Shown here: positions 33,218 to 42,754 of the stretch, one piece after another
How positions within the stretch are numbered: position 1 is the stretch's first letter
How the letters are laid out: every line of letters begins with the position of its first letter
Assembly: GCA_029259695.1 (NCBI GenBank)
Contig: JAJDEQ010000132.1
Coordinates: 17,397 to 81,396, forward strand
Length of the DNA: 64,000 nt
Source of the DNA: Planctomycetota bacterium
GTDB taxonomy: Bacteria; Planctomycetota; B15-G4
Direction of reading: 5' to 3'
Notes under the pieces: model-generated
Database searches by the model: none
What the model saw: the letters and a program-made list of their open reading frames with translations, nothing else
Told to the model about the DNA's origin: nothing
Program-made: the position numbers and the translations under genes

Positions 33218-35820
33218 GCGGAGCCTGCTGTGCCAGGCGCGCCGGCGCCACCGGGCGCGCCCCGCGCACCCGCCAGGAGCGCGAGCAGGTATGCCCCGGC
33301 CGCCACGCCGAACGCCATCGAGAAACCCTGCGCCATGGCCACGAGGATACCAGCCACCGACGCGATCACCGATGCTCCTCCGTTCACGCCGAAGGCCCAC
33401 GGCACCATGGGCTTGGCCTCGGCCGAGAGCAGCGCCAACCCGGACGGGAACGGCATGCCCATCACGAACGCCACCGGCCCCAGGACCAGGACGGTCAGGC
33501 CGATGCGCACGGGTAACGCCAGCTTCAGTGCTGCGTCGAAGAAGATCGGCAGGCCGAATGCCACGAGTCCGATGAGCAGCAACACTCCCACGAGGGCACG
33601 CTTCAGGGTACGCCGCGGATCGTGGCTTCGGCCGGCCACAGCCGAGCCCAGCCCACTGAACACCAGGAAGGTGATCAACACCACCGTGATCGCATACCCC
33701 GGGTGGCCGAGGAACAGGACGAAGCGCTGCATGGCTGCGATCTCGACCAGGATGTAACCGGCACCCAGCCCGAAGAAGTAGAGCAACCAGCGGGTCGAGC
33801 CTGGTGTCTTCAGGCCCTCGCGGCGGAACAGGAGCAGGGGGATCACCACGAGCAGCGCCACCAGGGCGGCTGACTCGAGCAACACGGTCACGAGCATGAT
33901 CAGCCCGATCGGTTCCCCGCCGACGATGCCGCTGTACTCTTCGCCGACGGCCGACTCGCGGGGCTCGTTGGCGCCCGCACCCGCAGGCTCAGTCTCCCCG
34001 CCATGGCCGTCGCCTGAGCCGAACAACAGGTCGGCCACGTTGCTCCAGCGGTGATAACGGAAGAAGAACGGTGAGTCGTCGCTGACCGGATCGAGGTTGT
34101 AGAGGTAGCGCGCGCGGAAGTCGTCGTCCGTGCCGGCGCGGACGGCGTCGAAGTAGTCCCGTGTCGGACCCTCGACATCGATCCCGGGCGCATACATGAC
34201 GAACACACCCTCGACGAAATCGGCGTACTGCCGGTACATCTCGACTTCCTCGGACGTGAACGGGCGCTTGCCGATCAGCAGCGTGCCGTAGTCGAGCCCC
34301 ACCACGCGCCCGTTGGGCAGCGTCACCTTGCCGCCCGTGACGCCCAGCAGGATCACGTGTTCGGCGGGGTCCTCGGCTCCATCCCGGCGCAGGGCCTCGA
34401 CCGCGATCGCCGCCAGGCGCAGCGTCTCGCGCGGCGGGTCGAACCGGAAACGCAGGACGGAGATGACCCCGTCGTCGGTCAGGTGACCGAGGAAGTCGTC
34501 GTAGGCCTCGAGGGTGTAGAGGTACGACTCGCTCATCACGTAGCTGCCCGACGAGAGCGCCGCATACGTGTCGGTGCCGGTCATCTGGATGATGTCGTAC
34601 TGCTCGTCGGAGCGCCGCAGCCACGAACGGCCTTCGTCGACGTGGATCGAGACACCCGGCAGGTGGTAGCGATCGGCCGTCAGGTCCTTGAAGCGGGTGC
34701 GCATCAGCCGCGCCGTGGTCGCGTTGATCTCGACGCCGGTGAAGTCGACCATGCCGCCGTCCGGGAACTCACGCTTGGTGGCCTTGGCCTGGAGGATGTC
34801 GATGCCGCCGCCGATCCCGATCGCCAGCACCTTGGGCGGGCGTTCGCGGAAGAGCAGGTAGGCCAGGCCTTCCTTGGAGCCGATGTCGGCGGTCTTGTGA
34901 GCGGGCCCGAAGGGCAGCACGGTGGGCGCGTCGCCGTCCTGGTAGATCGTGCGGGTGCGCCCCGGCTCGACTCCCGGGCCCGGGCCGACCACATCCAGGC
35001 GGCACAGCGGGTCCCAGTAGGTCTCCTCGATCACGAGCGGAGACCCCTCACGAGCCGAGAGTTCGATCACCTGGGTCAGGGCCTTGCTCCCGGCCACGGG
35101 CACGCTGAACAAAGCGGTCGGTGCGAGCCAGGCCAACAGGGTGAGGCCCACGGCGCACAGCGCGGCGATCCCGCCCCACCGACTCCCGCGGCCGGCCTCT
35201 CCTCCTCCGCGGCCGAATGCCAGGCCACCGGCGCAGGCCAGAGCCGCAGCGAACAGCACCGAGCCTTCGCCGCCCAGGACGCGCAACGCGGGCACGTAGA
35301 TCGCGCAGCCCAGGGCGGAGCCAACCATGTTCCAGGCGTAGACGCGCCCGACGGCGCCGCGCGCATCGGAGAGCGAGAGCGCCACGACCAACCCGCCGAA
35401 CACCATCGGCAACACCAACACGCCGTACTGCACGGCCGCACCCGCGATCCCCGAGCGCGAATGGGACGTGTCCGGCATGAAGCGCGTGATCAGCACGTAG
35501 GACGCCAGGGTCGACAGACCGAACAGGATCGACCACAACGCGCCGCGAGACGACGTGTCGCCCGACAACCAGGCCGGGCGACAGGCCAGGACGGCGCCAC
35601 CCGCTGCGAAGCCCAGCAGGGTGAAGGTGACCACCAGGTAGGTCAGGTGGTGCCAGAGCATCACCGAGAAGATGCGCGTCTGCACCAGCTGCAACAGCAA
35701 CACGGAGGCCGAGACCAGGGCGACGCCCACGAGTCGACCGCGCGGCAGGACGGCTCCGCCTGCGCTGCCGCTTGCGGCGGGTTGGCTGGCGGCGGCAGCG
35801 TCGGCGTCGGTCGCGGTCAC
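33214..35820 (-). CDS. membrane protein with internal spermidine-synthase-like domain
   Basis: A protein of 868 residues if it starts at the GTG at 35820 (VTATDADAAAAS); upstream codons read as arginine-rich non-coding sequence. An N-terminal bundle of about seven helices (LVGVALVSASVLLLQLVQTR) is followed by a methyltransferase-fold domain with motif I VLAIGIGGGIDILQA, VEINATTARLM, VDEGRSWLRR and YDIIQMTGTDTYAA. A second membrane bundle forms the C-terminus (YFFGLGAGYILVEIAAMQRF). The layout is like fused MFS/spermidine synthase-like proteins of unknown substrate. It overlaps the [2Fe-2S] gene by GTGA. Confidence 0.85.
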   Translation of the reverse strand: MTATDADAAAASQPAASGSAGGAVLPRGRLVGVALVSASVLLLQLVQTRIFSVMLWHHLTYLVVTFTLLGFAAGGAVLACRPAWLSGDTSSRGALWSILFGLSTLASYVLITRFMPDTSHSRSGIAGAAVQYGVLVLPMVFGGLVVALSLSDARGAVGRVYAWNMVGSALGCAIYVPALRVLGGEGSVLFAAALACAGGLAFGRGGGEAGRGSRWGGIAALCAVGLTLLAWLAPTALFSVPVAGSKALTQVIELSAREGSPLVIEETYWDPLCRLDVVGPGPGVEPGRTRTIYQDGDAPTVLPFGPAHKTADIGSKEGLAYLLFRERPPKVLAIGIGGGIDILQAKATKREFPDGGMVDFTGVEINATTARLMRTRFKDLTADRYHLPGVSIHVDEGRSWLRRSDEQYDIIQMTGTDTYAALSSGSYVMSESYLYTLEAYDDFLGHLTDDGVISVLRFRFDPPRETLRLAAIAVEALRRDGAEDPAEHVILLGVTGGKVTLPNGRVVGLDYGTLLIGKRPFTSEEVEMYRQYADFVEGVFVMYAPGIDVEGPTRDYFDAVRAGTDDDFRARYLYNLDPVSDDSPFFFRYHRWSNVADLLFGSGDGHGGETEPAGAGANEPRESAVGEEYSGIVGGEPIGLIMLVTVLLESAALVALLVVIPLLLFRREGLKTPGSTRWLLYFFGLGAGYILVEIAAMQRFVLFLGHPGYAITVVLITFLVFSGLGSAVAGRSHDPRRTLKRALVGVLLLIGLVAFGLPIFFDAALKLALPVRIGLTVLVLGPVAFVMGMPFPSGLALLSAEAKPMVPWAFGVNGGASVIASVAGILVAMAQGFSMAFGVAAGAYLLALLAGARGAPGGAGAPGTAGSA

Positions 35821-35950
35821 ACTCGATCCAATCGGAAGCGGGGGGCAGCCCGGCCGCGCGGGAGGCGAGCCGGAGCAGGTCGGGGCACGCCCGCCGCCGG
35901 CACGGAGTGCGGCAGACAGGCGGCGCAGAGCATACCGTCGGCGACGGCCA

Positions 35951-37645
35951 TCACGAATCGTCGCCCGCCGGACGGGGCGATCCGCGCGAGGCCCCGGGGG
36001 CCTGCTCTGCGCCGGACGAGTCGGGGTCCGGTCGGGCGAGACCACCGGCTGCCGGCCCGGCCCCGCCTCTCGAACCGTCCACGGCCCCCCCGCGGGCCGC
36101 CCCCTTCCCCTTGGCCGCCCCCTCGCCCGCGGACGGATGTGTCGCGGAGGGCGGCGCGCCCCCTGCCGGCCCATGCGGCCCGGCCAACGGACGAGGCACG
36201 AGGCGCTCCTCGATGTCACGCCGGGCGTCACCCTCCTCCGCGTACTCCTGCTCGGTATTCACGGCCCACGGGTCTGCGTCGGCCAGGCCCTCCACCGCCC
36301 CGCGCACGGCGAGCGTGGCCGTCATCATCGCGTGGTCCTGGCTGTTGTAGTTGTGCAGGCCCTTGCGCCCGGCGGGGTGCAGGTTGGGCAGAGAGGCGGA
36401 GAGCCAATCGCGCAGGGTGTCGCGGTGCCTGCGGTAGTGATCGTCGTACACCGGGTAGGCGTCCAGGATGCGGTGCACCCGGCCCCGCGGCGCGCCCACT
36501 TCCCGAGCCCCCGCTCCCGGCCCCAAGCCGATGCGGGCGAGTTCGGCGTGGGCCAGCGCGAGCACGTCCTGGTCGCTGCGACGCCAGAGGTCGTCACCGC
36601 GCGTGCAGAAGTACTCCATGCCCAGGACCGTCGTGGTCGCGTCGGGCGACATCTCGTCGCTCCAGTTGGCGTAGTTGGTGATGCGTGCCACGCGCACCCC
36701 CGGATCGTGGACGTAGATCCACTGATCGGGGAACAACGCGCCCCGCGCGACCGGCAGGGCCACCGTCATGAAGTCGCGGTGTTCGAGCCCGCGCCCGGCC
36801 GCCAGCACCGCCTCGGGCGGCGCCGGATCCAAGGCTTCGACCAGAGACCGGAGCGTCATCGTCACGTAGAAGTGTTCGCCGTGGTGGCGTTCGCCGTCCG
36901 CCGTCTCGACCCACTGCACGCGGCCGCCTTCGTGATGCACCCGAACGGTGGCCTGCCCCATGCGCACCTCGCCGCCGCGCGCCACGACCTCGTCCCGCAC
37001 CGCCTCCCAGAGCTGCCCCGCGCCGCGGCGGGGATAGTCGAAGCGATCCACGAGCGACTTGACCCGTCCGCGCGCCCGCACCGGCTGCAACGCGTTGCGC
37101 AGCACACTGCCCAACGACAGGCCGCGGATGCGCTGCGCCGCCCAGTCCTTGTTGATCTGCGAGCACGGGACGCCCCAGACCTTCTCCGTATAGGTGCGGA
37201 AGAACGCCGCGTAGAGCGCGTACCCGAAGCGGTTCACGATCCAATCCTCGAACGAGCGCTCGGGTCGGCGCGGAAGCACCTGGGCTCGGACCCAGCTCAA
37301 GCCGCAGCGCAGCGCGCGCCCCCAGCCGATGTTGCGCAGCGTCTCGCGCACGGCGAGCGGGTACGGGTAGAACTTGCGCTCGTAGTAGATACGCGTGAGG
37401 CGCGAGACCTGGAGGAACTCGTCCGGGAGCATCTCGCGCCACATGCGCTGCACCTGCTCGCTCTTGGTGTAGTAACGATGCGGGCCGACGTCGTAGCGGT
37501 AGCCGTCGAACTCCATGGTGCGCGCCAGCCCGCCGACGTATGCAGGATCGGCCTCCAGCACCAGCACCGCCTCGTCCTGACGGACGAGCTGCCAGGCCGC
37601 GGTGAGCCCCGCCGGGCCCGCGCCGATGACGACGTGCCGGGTCAT
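35951..37645 (-). CDS. FAD-dependent NAD(P)-binding oxidoreductase / UDP-galactopyranose mutase-like
   Basis: A 564-residue protein from the ATG at 37645, overlapping the upstream deacetylase stop (ATGA). The N-terminus VVIGAGPAGLTAAWQL is a dinucleotide-binding Rossmann motif; ADPAYVGGLARTMEFDGYRY and VGPHRYYTKS follow, typical of amine-oxidase and UDP-galactopyranose-mutase-like flavoproteins; YTEKVWGVPCSQI and KGLHNYNSQDHAM come later. The last about 80 residues are a Gly/Ala/Pro/Ser-rich tail of no known function. With deacetylase and epimerase genes nearby it probably acts on a nucleotide sugar or lipid-linked glycan; the exact reaction is uncertain. Confidence 0.85.
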   Translation of the reverse strand: MTRHVVIGAGPAGLTAAWQLVRQDEAVLVLEADPAYVGGLARTMEFDGYRYDVGPHRYYTKSEQVQRMWREMLPDEFLQVSRLTRIYYERKFYPYPLAVRETLRNIGWGRALRCGLSWVRAQVLPRRPERSFEDWIVNRFGYALYAAFFRTYTEKVWGVPCSQINKDWAAQRIRGLSLGSVLRNALQPVRARGRVKSLVDRFDYPRRGAGQLWEAVRDEVVARGGEVRMGQATVRVHHEGGRVQWVETADGERHHGEHFYVTMTLRSLVEALDPAPPEAVLAAGRGLEHRDFMTVALPVARGALFPDQWIYVHDPGVRVARITNYANWSDEMSPDATTTVLGMEYFCTRGDDLWRRSDQDVLALAHAELARIGLGPGAGAREVGAPRGRVHRILDAYPVYDDHYRRHRDTLRDWLSASLPNLHPAGRKGLHNYNSQDHAMMTATLAVRGAVEGLADADPWAVNTEQEYAEEGDARRDIEERLVPRPLAGPHGPAGGAPPSATHPSAGEGAAKGKGAARGGAVDGSRGGAGPAAGGLARPDPDSSGAEQAPGASRGSPRPAGDDS

Positions 37646-38385
37646 ACGCCTGCCCCACCAGGCGCGAGCAGCTCGCGACAGGTCACGAAGCGCCGGGCGG
37701 GATCGTCGAGCAATTCGTCGAGCAGATCCCAGGCGAGGGCGCCCGCATGGCGGGCGTGCAGTCGCCGCAGGGGGCTGGGCTGAGGCGTCCCGGCCTCGTG
37801 CGTCCCGACGAACTCGTGCAGGTGACACGAGAAATGCGTCGCTCGTGGGACGACCATCCGCCGTCCCAGCGGGTGCAGCAGGCGCAACCAGGTGAGGTTG
37901 AACGGCGTCAGCCCGTCGCGCAGCGTCGACGCACCCAGTCGCGGGAGGCCGTCCTCCGGCACGGGCCCCGGTCGCCGGTTGCGCCAGCTGGGGAAGACGG
38001 ATCCACGGGAGGCGTCGTAGGCGTACCCCGCCTCGCGCAGCATGCACATGAGGTCGGGACGTCCGCGGAGGTACGGCGCTCTGAACCCATCGATGCGATA
38101 TCCGTGTGCTTCCAGCCTGGCCTTGCTCTCCACGAGTTCCTGCCGTGCCTCGGCGGGCGTGAGCTGGTCCAGCAGCCGGTGGGTCAGACCGTGAGAGCCC
38201 ACCTCGTGAGGACCGTCCGGAGGCAGGCACTCCCGCAGCTCGGACGCCAGCTCGCCGACGGTGAAGAAGGTCGCCCGCAACCCACGGCCAGCGAGGCGTC
38301 GCAGCAGTTCGGGCAACGCCTCGCGCACACCGCGAAGCCCGCCCGCGCCCCAGTCGCGTTCCACATCCACCGTGAGCGTGGTCAT
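37642..38385 (-). CDS. polysaccharide deacetylase (NodB-like)
   Basis: A 247-residue protein from the ATG at 38385. The motifs are TVDVERDWG (catalytic D7), LRATFFTVGE and HEVGSHGLTHR with the metal ligands H65-x3-H69; FRAPYLRGRPDL gives the third motif. It has no signal peptide, so it may work on cytosolic, lipid-linked glycans. It is followed by the FAD oxidoreductase with a 4-bp overlap and is divergent from the epimerase gene. Confidence 0.93.
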   Translation of the reverse strand: MTTLTVDVERDWGAGGLRGVREALPELLRRLAGRGLRATFFTVGELASELRECLPPDGPHEVGSHGLTHRLLDQLTPAEARQELVESKARLEAHGYRIDGFRAPYLRGRPDLMCMLREAGYAYDASRGSVFPSWRNRRPGPVPEDGLPRLGASTLRDGLTPFNLTWLRLLHPLGRRMVVPRATHFSCHLHEFVGTHEAGTPQPSPLRRLHARHAGALAWDLLDELLDDPARRFVTCRELLAPGGAGV

Positions 38386-38537
38386 CGTCGCGTTGCGCAA
38401 TCCGGCCCCTGCGCTACGATGACGCCCCGCTCGCGGACTCATGAAGTGGTCGGGACGAGAATCGGGGATCTCATGCGCGTGACGATCAGGCAACACCTGG
38501 TGGACGCAGCAGGGCGTGCGCCGCGGAGTGCGCGGTC

Positions 38538-39512
38538 GTGACGACTTCGGGCGCCGTGCTGGTGACCGGGGGCTGCGGGTTCATCGGTCACCACCTCGTG
38601 CAGCGCCTGCTCGGGTCCGGCCGGCGCGTGATCGTCGTCGACGACATCTCGACCGGGGCTCTGGAGAACCTGCCAGCACACCCTGCTCTCACCGTCGTCA
38701 CTGCCTCGATCCTCGACGACGACGCTTGGCGCGCCGCGGGCGAGGTGGACCGAGTCTATCACCTCGCCGGAGTGGTCGGGATGCGCCTGGCGACACGAGA
38801 ACGCGAGCACGCCTACCGGGTTGCCGTCGAAGGTACCGAGCGCACGCTCGCGGCCACCGGCGATGCGCCGATCGTGCTCTTCTCCTCGTCGGCGGTCTAC
38901 GGACGACGGCATGCCGCGCACGCCAGCGAGTCGACCGTGCTCGAGGAACGGGACACGCTCGACTACGACGGCGGACAGCCCGGCTACGCCACCGGAAAGC
39001 TGCGCCTCGAGCAGTTCGGACTGACGGCCGCCGCCCAGGGCCGCCGGGTGCTGATCGTGCGCCCCTTCAACGTGATCGGCGCCCGGCAGTCCGCTGCGTA
39101 CGGCATGGTCCTGCCGACGTTCCTCGACCGGGCCTTCGCCGGTCACCCCCTCGAGGTGCACGACGACGGCCTGCAGACCCGGGCGTTCAGCGACATCGAC
39201 GTCTTCCTCGAGACGCTCGAGCGCCTGGTCGACGAGCCGGCCGCGTGGGACACACCCGAACCGATCTACAACCTCGGCACGACCGACGCCACCTCGATCA
39301 TCGACCTGGCGCGCCACGTGGTCGAGGCCGCGGGCGGTGCCTCTGCGATCGACTTCACCCCGTACGCGAGCGCCTTCCCCGGCCGCACGGACGTGCGCGC
39401 ACGGGTGCCCGACAGCGGGCGCCTGGATGCGCTCCTGGGACCGGTGGCCTGGCCCTCCTGCCAGGACATCGTGCGCCGACTGTGCAACCAGCGCAGGGCT
39501 CGAGCCGGCTGA
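38538..39512 (+). CDS. NAD-dependent epimerase/dehydratase (short-chain dehydrogenase type)
   Basis: A protein of 324 residues with a GTG start at 38538. The N-terminus VLVTGGCGFIGHHL is the nucleotide-binding loop, SSSAVYG comes next, and Y150-x3-K154 (YATGK) is the catalytic pair. VRPFNVIGARQSAAYGMVLP and GLQTRAFSDIDVFLETLERL are typical of UDP-sugar epimerases and dehydratases. The substrate is not decided by the sequence. Its promoter should lie in the 152-bp gap shared with the deacetylase gene, so the two units may supply the same glycan pathway. Confidence 0.92.
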   Translation: MTTSGAVLVTGGCGFIGHHLVQRLLGSGRRVIVVDDISTGALENLPAHPALTVVTASILDDDAWRAAGEVDRVYHLAGVVGMRLATREREHAYRVAVEGTERTLAATGDAPIVLFSSSAVYGRRHAAHASESTVLEERDTLDYDGGQPGYATGKLRLEQFGLTAAAQGRRVLIVRPFNVIGARQSAAYGMVLPTFLDRAFAGHPLEVHDDGLQTRAFSDIDVFLETLERLVDEPAAWDTPEPIYNLGTTDATSIIDLARHVVEAAGGASAIDFTPYASAFPGRTDVRARVPDSGRLDALLGPVAWPSCQDIVRRLCNQRRARAG

Positions 39513-39558
39513 GCCCGGACGAAGGCGCCATGCGCCGCCGCACCCGCCCCGCCTCGCC

Positions 39559-42024
39559 CTACTTCGTGGCGACGAAGTTCACGATCTTCCCGGGAACGGC
39601 CACGACCTTGCGCACCGTCTGGCCCTCGAGCAGCCTGGCCACGCCCGGTTCGGCACGGGCCGCCTGCTCCAGCGACGCCGCGTCCATGTCCGCCGGCACG
39701 GTGATGCGCGCGCGGACCTTGCCGTTGACCTGTACCGGGACCTCGACCTCGCTGGTCACGAGTTGCGCGGCGTCCACGGCCGGCCAGCTCGCCCACGCAA
39801 GCATGCCGTCGCCGGACAGCGCGACCGCGTGGAGCTCCTCGGCGATGTGCGGTGCGAAGGGTTCGAGCACGAGCAGGAAGTCCCGGGCGAACTCCCGCGG
39901 CATGCCGCCCACGTCGCGGGTGAGCACGTTGACCAGCTCCATCATGGCCGAGATCGCCGTGTTGAAGGCCATCGCGTCGACGTCACGCGTCACGCGATCG
40001 AGGCAGACGTGGTATGCGCGCAGCACCTCGTCCGACGCAGGCGCGTCGCTCACGGCACTGCCGCCGTCCTGGCCCACGTACAGGCGCCAGACACGCTTCA
40101 GGAAGCGCAGCGTGCCGGCCATGCCGCTCGTCTGCCACGGCTTGGTGGCGGTGAGCGGGCCCATGAACATCTCGTACAGCCGGAACGCATCGGCTCCGTA
40201 ATCGCTCACCATGTCGTCGGGGTTGACCACGTTGCCGCGGCTCTTCGACATCTTCTCGTGGTCTTCGCCCAGGATCATCCCCTGGCAGACCAGCTTGCTG
40301 AACGGTTCGTCGACCGGCAGCAGACCGCAGTCGAACAGCACCTTGTGCCAGAAGCGCGCGTACAGCAGATGCAATGTGGCGTGTTCGGCGCCGCCGATGT
40401 AGACGTCGACCGGCAACCAGTAGGCGGCCAGTTCGGGATCGAGGAAGGCCGTGTCGTTGGTGGGGTCGACGAAGCGCAGGTAGTACCAGCACGAGCCGGC
40501 CCACTGGGGCATGGTGTTCGTCTCGCGACGCAGCGTCTCGCCGGTGGACGGATCGGTGACCTCCAACCAGTCCTCGATCGTCGCCAGGGGGGACTCGCCC
40601 GTGCCGGACGGCTCGTAGCGTTCCACGTCGGGCAGGGTGATCGGCAGTTCGTCCTCCGGAACGGGCACCACCGTGCCGTCCGGCTTGTGCAGCACGGGGA
40701 TCGGCTCGCCCCAGGAGCGCTGCCGTGAGAAGAGCCAGTCGCGCAGCTTCGTGTGCACGGCCGCCTTGCCGCGACCGTGTTCCTCGAGCCAGTCGATCAT
40801 GGCCCGCTTGGCGTCCTCCACGGCCAGGCCGTCGAGGAAGTCGCTGTTCACCAGGACGCCTGCGCCGGTCCAGGCCTCGGTGGACACGTCGCCGCCGGAG
40901 ACGACCTCGACGATCGGCAGCCCGAACGCGGTCGCGAACTCGTGATCGCGCTCGTCGTGCCCCGGGACCGCCATGATCGCACCGGTGCCGTAGCCCATCA
41001 TCACGTAGTCGGCGATCCAGATCGGCACGGGCCGGCCGTGCACAGGGTGGATCACGTGCCGCCCGGTGAAGACCCCGGTCTTGTCCTTCGAGAGCGCCGT
41101 GCGCTCCATCTCGCTCTTGGCCGCAGCGCTGTCCCGATAGGCATCGCAGGCAGCCCGCTGCTCGTCGGTGACGATCTGGGCGTAGGCGGGGTGTTCCGGT
41201 GCGATCACCATGTAGGTGGCACCGAAGAGCGTGTCCGGACGCGTGGTGAACACGGTCAGCGCCGCCGCAGTTCCGCCGACCGCACCCGGATCGACCTCGA
41301 TCGGGAAGTCGATCTCGGCGCCGAAGCTGCGGCCGATCCAGTTGCGCTGCAGCGTCTTGATGTGTTCGGGCCAGTCCAGGTCGTCGAGACCATCGAGCAG
41401 CCGGTCGGCGTACTCGGTGATTCTGAGCATCCACTGGCGCATCGGTCTGCGCACCACGGGGTGTGCGCCCCGCTCGCTCTTGCCGTCGATGACCTCCTCG
41501 TTGGCCAGCACCGTTCCGAGCGCGGGGCACCAGTTCACCGGGACCTCTGCCTCGTAGGCCAGGCCACGCTCGAACAGCTTCAGGAAGATCCACTGCGTCC
41601 AGCGGTAGTACTCGGGGTCGGTCGTCGCGACCTCGCGCGACCAGTCGTAGCTGAAGCCCAGGCTCTGGAGCTGACGACGGAAGTTGTCGATGTTCTTGGC
41701 TGTGGTGGCGGCCGGGTGCACGCCGTGCTCGACGGCGTACTGCTCCGCAGGCAGGCCGAAAGCGTCCCAGCCCATGGGGTGCAGCACGTTGAAGCCGCGG
41801 TGGCGGCGGAAACGCGAGAGGATGTCGGTCGCCGTGTAGCTGAGTGGATGCCCCACGTGGAGCCCCGCCCCGCTCGGGTAGGGGAACATGTCGAGGATGT
41901 AGGATTTGGGCAGGGAGCGGTCGTCGCGCGCGGCGAAGGTCCCTTCGGCGAGCCAGCGGGCCTGCCAGCGGGCCTCGATGGCCTGGTGGTCGTACACGCC
42001 GGTCCTGTCCTCGGTGATCGTCAC
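39559..42024 (-). CDS. leuS: leucyl-tRNA synthetase
   Basis: A protein of 821 residues, the normal length. The start is the GTG at 42024 ([20 protein letters not shown]). Class I motifs are HVGH at 56-59 ([17 protein letters not shown]) and EKMSKSRGN near residue 590. The editing domain includes [20 protein letters not shown] and [34 protein letters not shown] is the family's late signature. It charges tRNA-Leu with leucine in the cytosol. It is divergent from the tRNA-Ala gene. Confidence 0.98.
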   Translation of the reverse strand: MTITEDRTGVYDHQAIEARWQARWLAEGTFAARDDRSLPKSYILDMFPYPSGAGLHVGHPLSYTATDILSRFRRHRGFNVLHPMGWDAFGLPAEQYAVEHGVHPAATTAKNIDNFRRQLQSLGFSYDWSREVATTDPEYYRWTQWIFLKLFERGLAYEAEVPVNWCPALGTVLANEEVIDGKSERGAHPVVRRPMRQWMLRITEYADRLLDGLDDLDWPEHIKTLQRNWIGRSFGAEIDFPIEVDPGAVGGTAAALTVFTTRPDTLFGATYMVIAPEHPAYAQIVTDEQRAACDAYRDSAAAKSEMERTALSKDKTGVFTGRHVIHPVHGRPVPIWIADYVMMGYGTGAIMAVPGHDERDHEFATAFGLPIVEVVSGGDVSTEAWTGAGVLVNSDFLDGLAVEDAKRAMIDWLEEHGRGKAAVHTKLRDWLFSRQRSWGEPIPVLHKPDGTVVPVPEDELPITLPDVERYEPSGTGESPLATIEDWLEVTDPSTGETLRRETNTMPQWAGSCWYYLRFVDPTNDTAFLDPELAAYWLPVDVYIGGAEHATLHLLYARFWHKVLFDCGLLPVDEPFSKLVCQGMILGEDHEKMSKSRGNVVNPDDMVSDYGADAFRLYEMFMGPLTATKPWQTSGMAGTLRFLKRVWRLYVGQDGGSAVSDAPASDEVLRAYHVCLDRVTRDVDAMAFNTAISAMMELVNVLTRDVGGMPREFARDFLLVLEPFAPHIAEELHAVALSGDGMLAWASWPAVDAAQLVTSEVEVPVQVNGKVRARITVPADMDAASLEQAARAEPGVARLLEGQTVRKVVAVPGKIVNFVATK

Positions 42025-42181
42025 GGTTCTGTTCCATCCTCGGTCTGTGTCGCCGAGGGCCGCTCGGCGGGTGACGGCTGCCCCTGCCCGAGCCGGCGAA
42101 GACGCCAACCGTGCCCGGGCTCGGGCCGCAACCGCCCAAACGGGCCGAGGATACCGGCTCGCCGGGACACGTAGAAATCCC

Positions 42182-42210
42182 TTGCACGGCTCGGCGCGCC
42201 TTCCTAGCTT
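42182..42210 (+). promoter_or_regulatory. sigma-70-like promoter candidate for tRNA-Ala
   Basis: TTGCAC (42182-42187), a 17-bp spacer and TAGCTT (42205-42210) give a good housekeeping-type arrangement pointing to the tRNA gene 115 bp downstream. Confidence 0.4.
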
Positions 42211-42324
42211 CTGCCGCACTGATCGGGTCGCATCGCCGCTCGCGGCGATCCCGTGAGCGCCCCCCGGACGACGCTCCGGACAGGGTGTCTTTCGACGCGA
42301 CTCCCGCTCGGTTCGCCGTTCCGT

Positions 42325-42400
42325 GGGCGCTTAGCTCAGTTGGTAGAGCGTCTGGCTGGCAGCCAGAAGGTCAGGGGTTCGACCCCCCTAGCGTCCACCA
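42325..42400 (+). tRNA. tRNA-Ala (anticodon GGC)
   Basis: A 76-nt cloverleaf with an encoded CCA end. The acceptor arms are GGGCGCT (42325-42331) and AGCGTCC (42390-42396), with the discriminator A at 42397 and CCA at 42398-42400. The D-arm reads GCTCAGTTGGTAGAGC. The anticodon stem is TCTGG/CCAGA with loop CTGGCAG, so the anticodon is GGC. The acceptor has the G3-U70 pair that identifies alanine tRNAs. Confidence 0.98.
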
Positions 42401-42754
42401 CCCACCCTCACCGGGCGGCGCTGACTCCGGCACGAGTGTCGCGGGACACGACGGGCGGACCGACGCACGGGCGAGCATCTGCGCTGAAGGCGGCGTCCAG
42501 CCGGGGGCGTTCGAGGGCCTCGCCCGTCCCGCCAGGGGATCCCCGAGCGCGGGCCCGAGTGCGGGCGCGGTCCCATCAGAATGATCGGTTGCGCGACGGG
42601 TATGTCGAACACGCCGCACTCACGGACGGGCGCCACGATGTCGCCAATCAAAACGTCCGTTCCCGGCGCACTCGCCCAACCACCGTGCAACGCGGGAGAG
42701 TGAAGACGCGTTGTTCAACGCGTGACTCGCCGGGCGCCTCTTCCTAGACCGAGC
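42401..42754. other. gap between tRNA-Ala and a large secreted-protein gene
   Basis: 354 bp without a credible gene, RNA or terminator hairpin. It presumably holds the promoter of the next gene; a slightly AT-richer part is CGCCAATCAAAACGTCC (42641-42657). Confidence 0.4.

Noticed and set aside
42401..42754. Additional tRNA or small RNA genes after tRNA-Ala
   Set aside because: No second cloverleaf, encoded CCA end or strong hairpin could be found in the gap.
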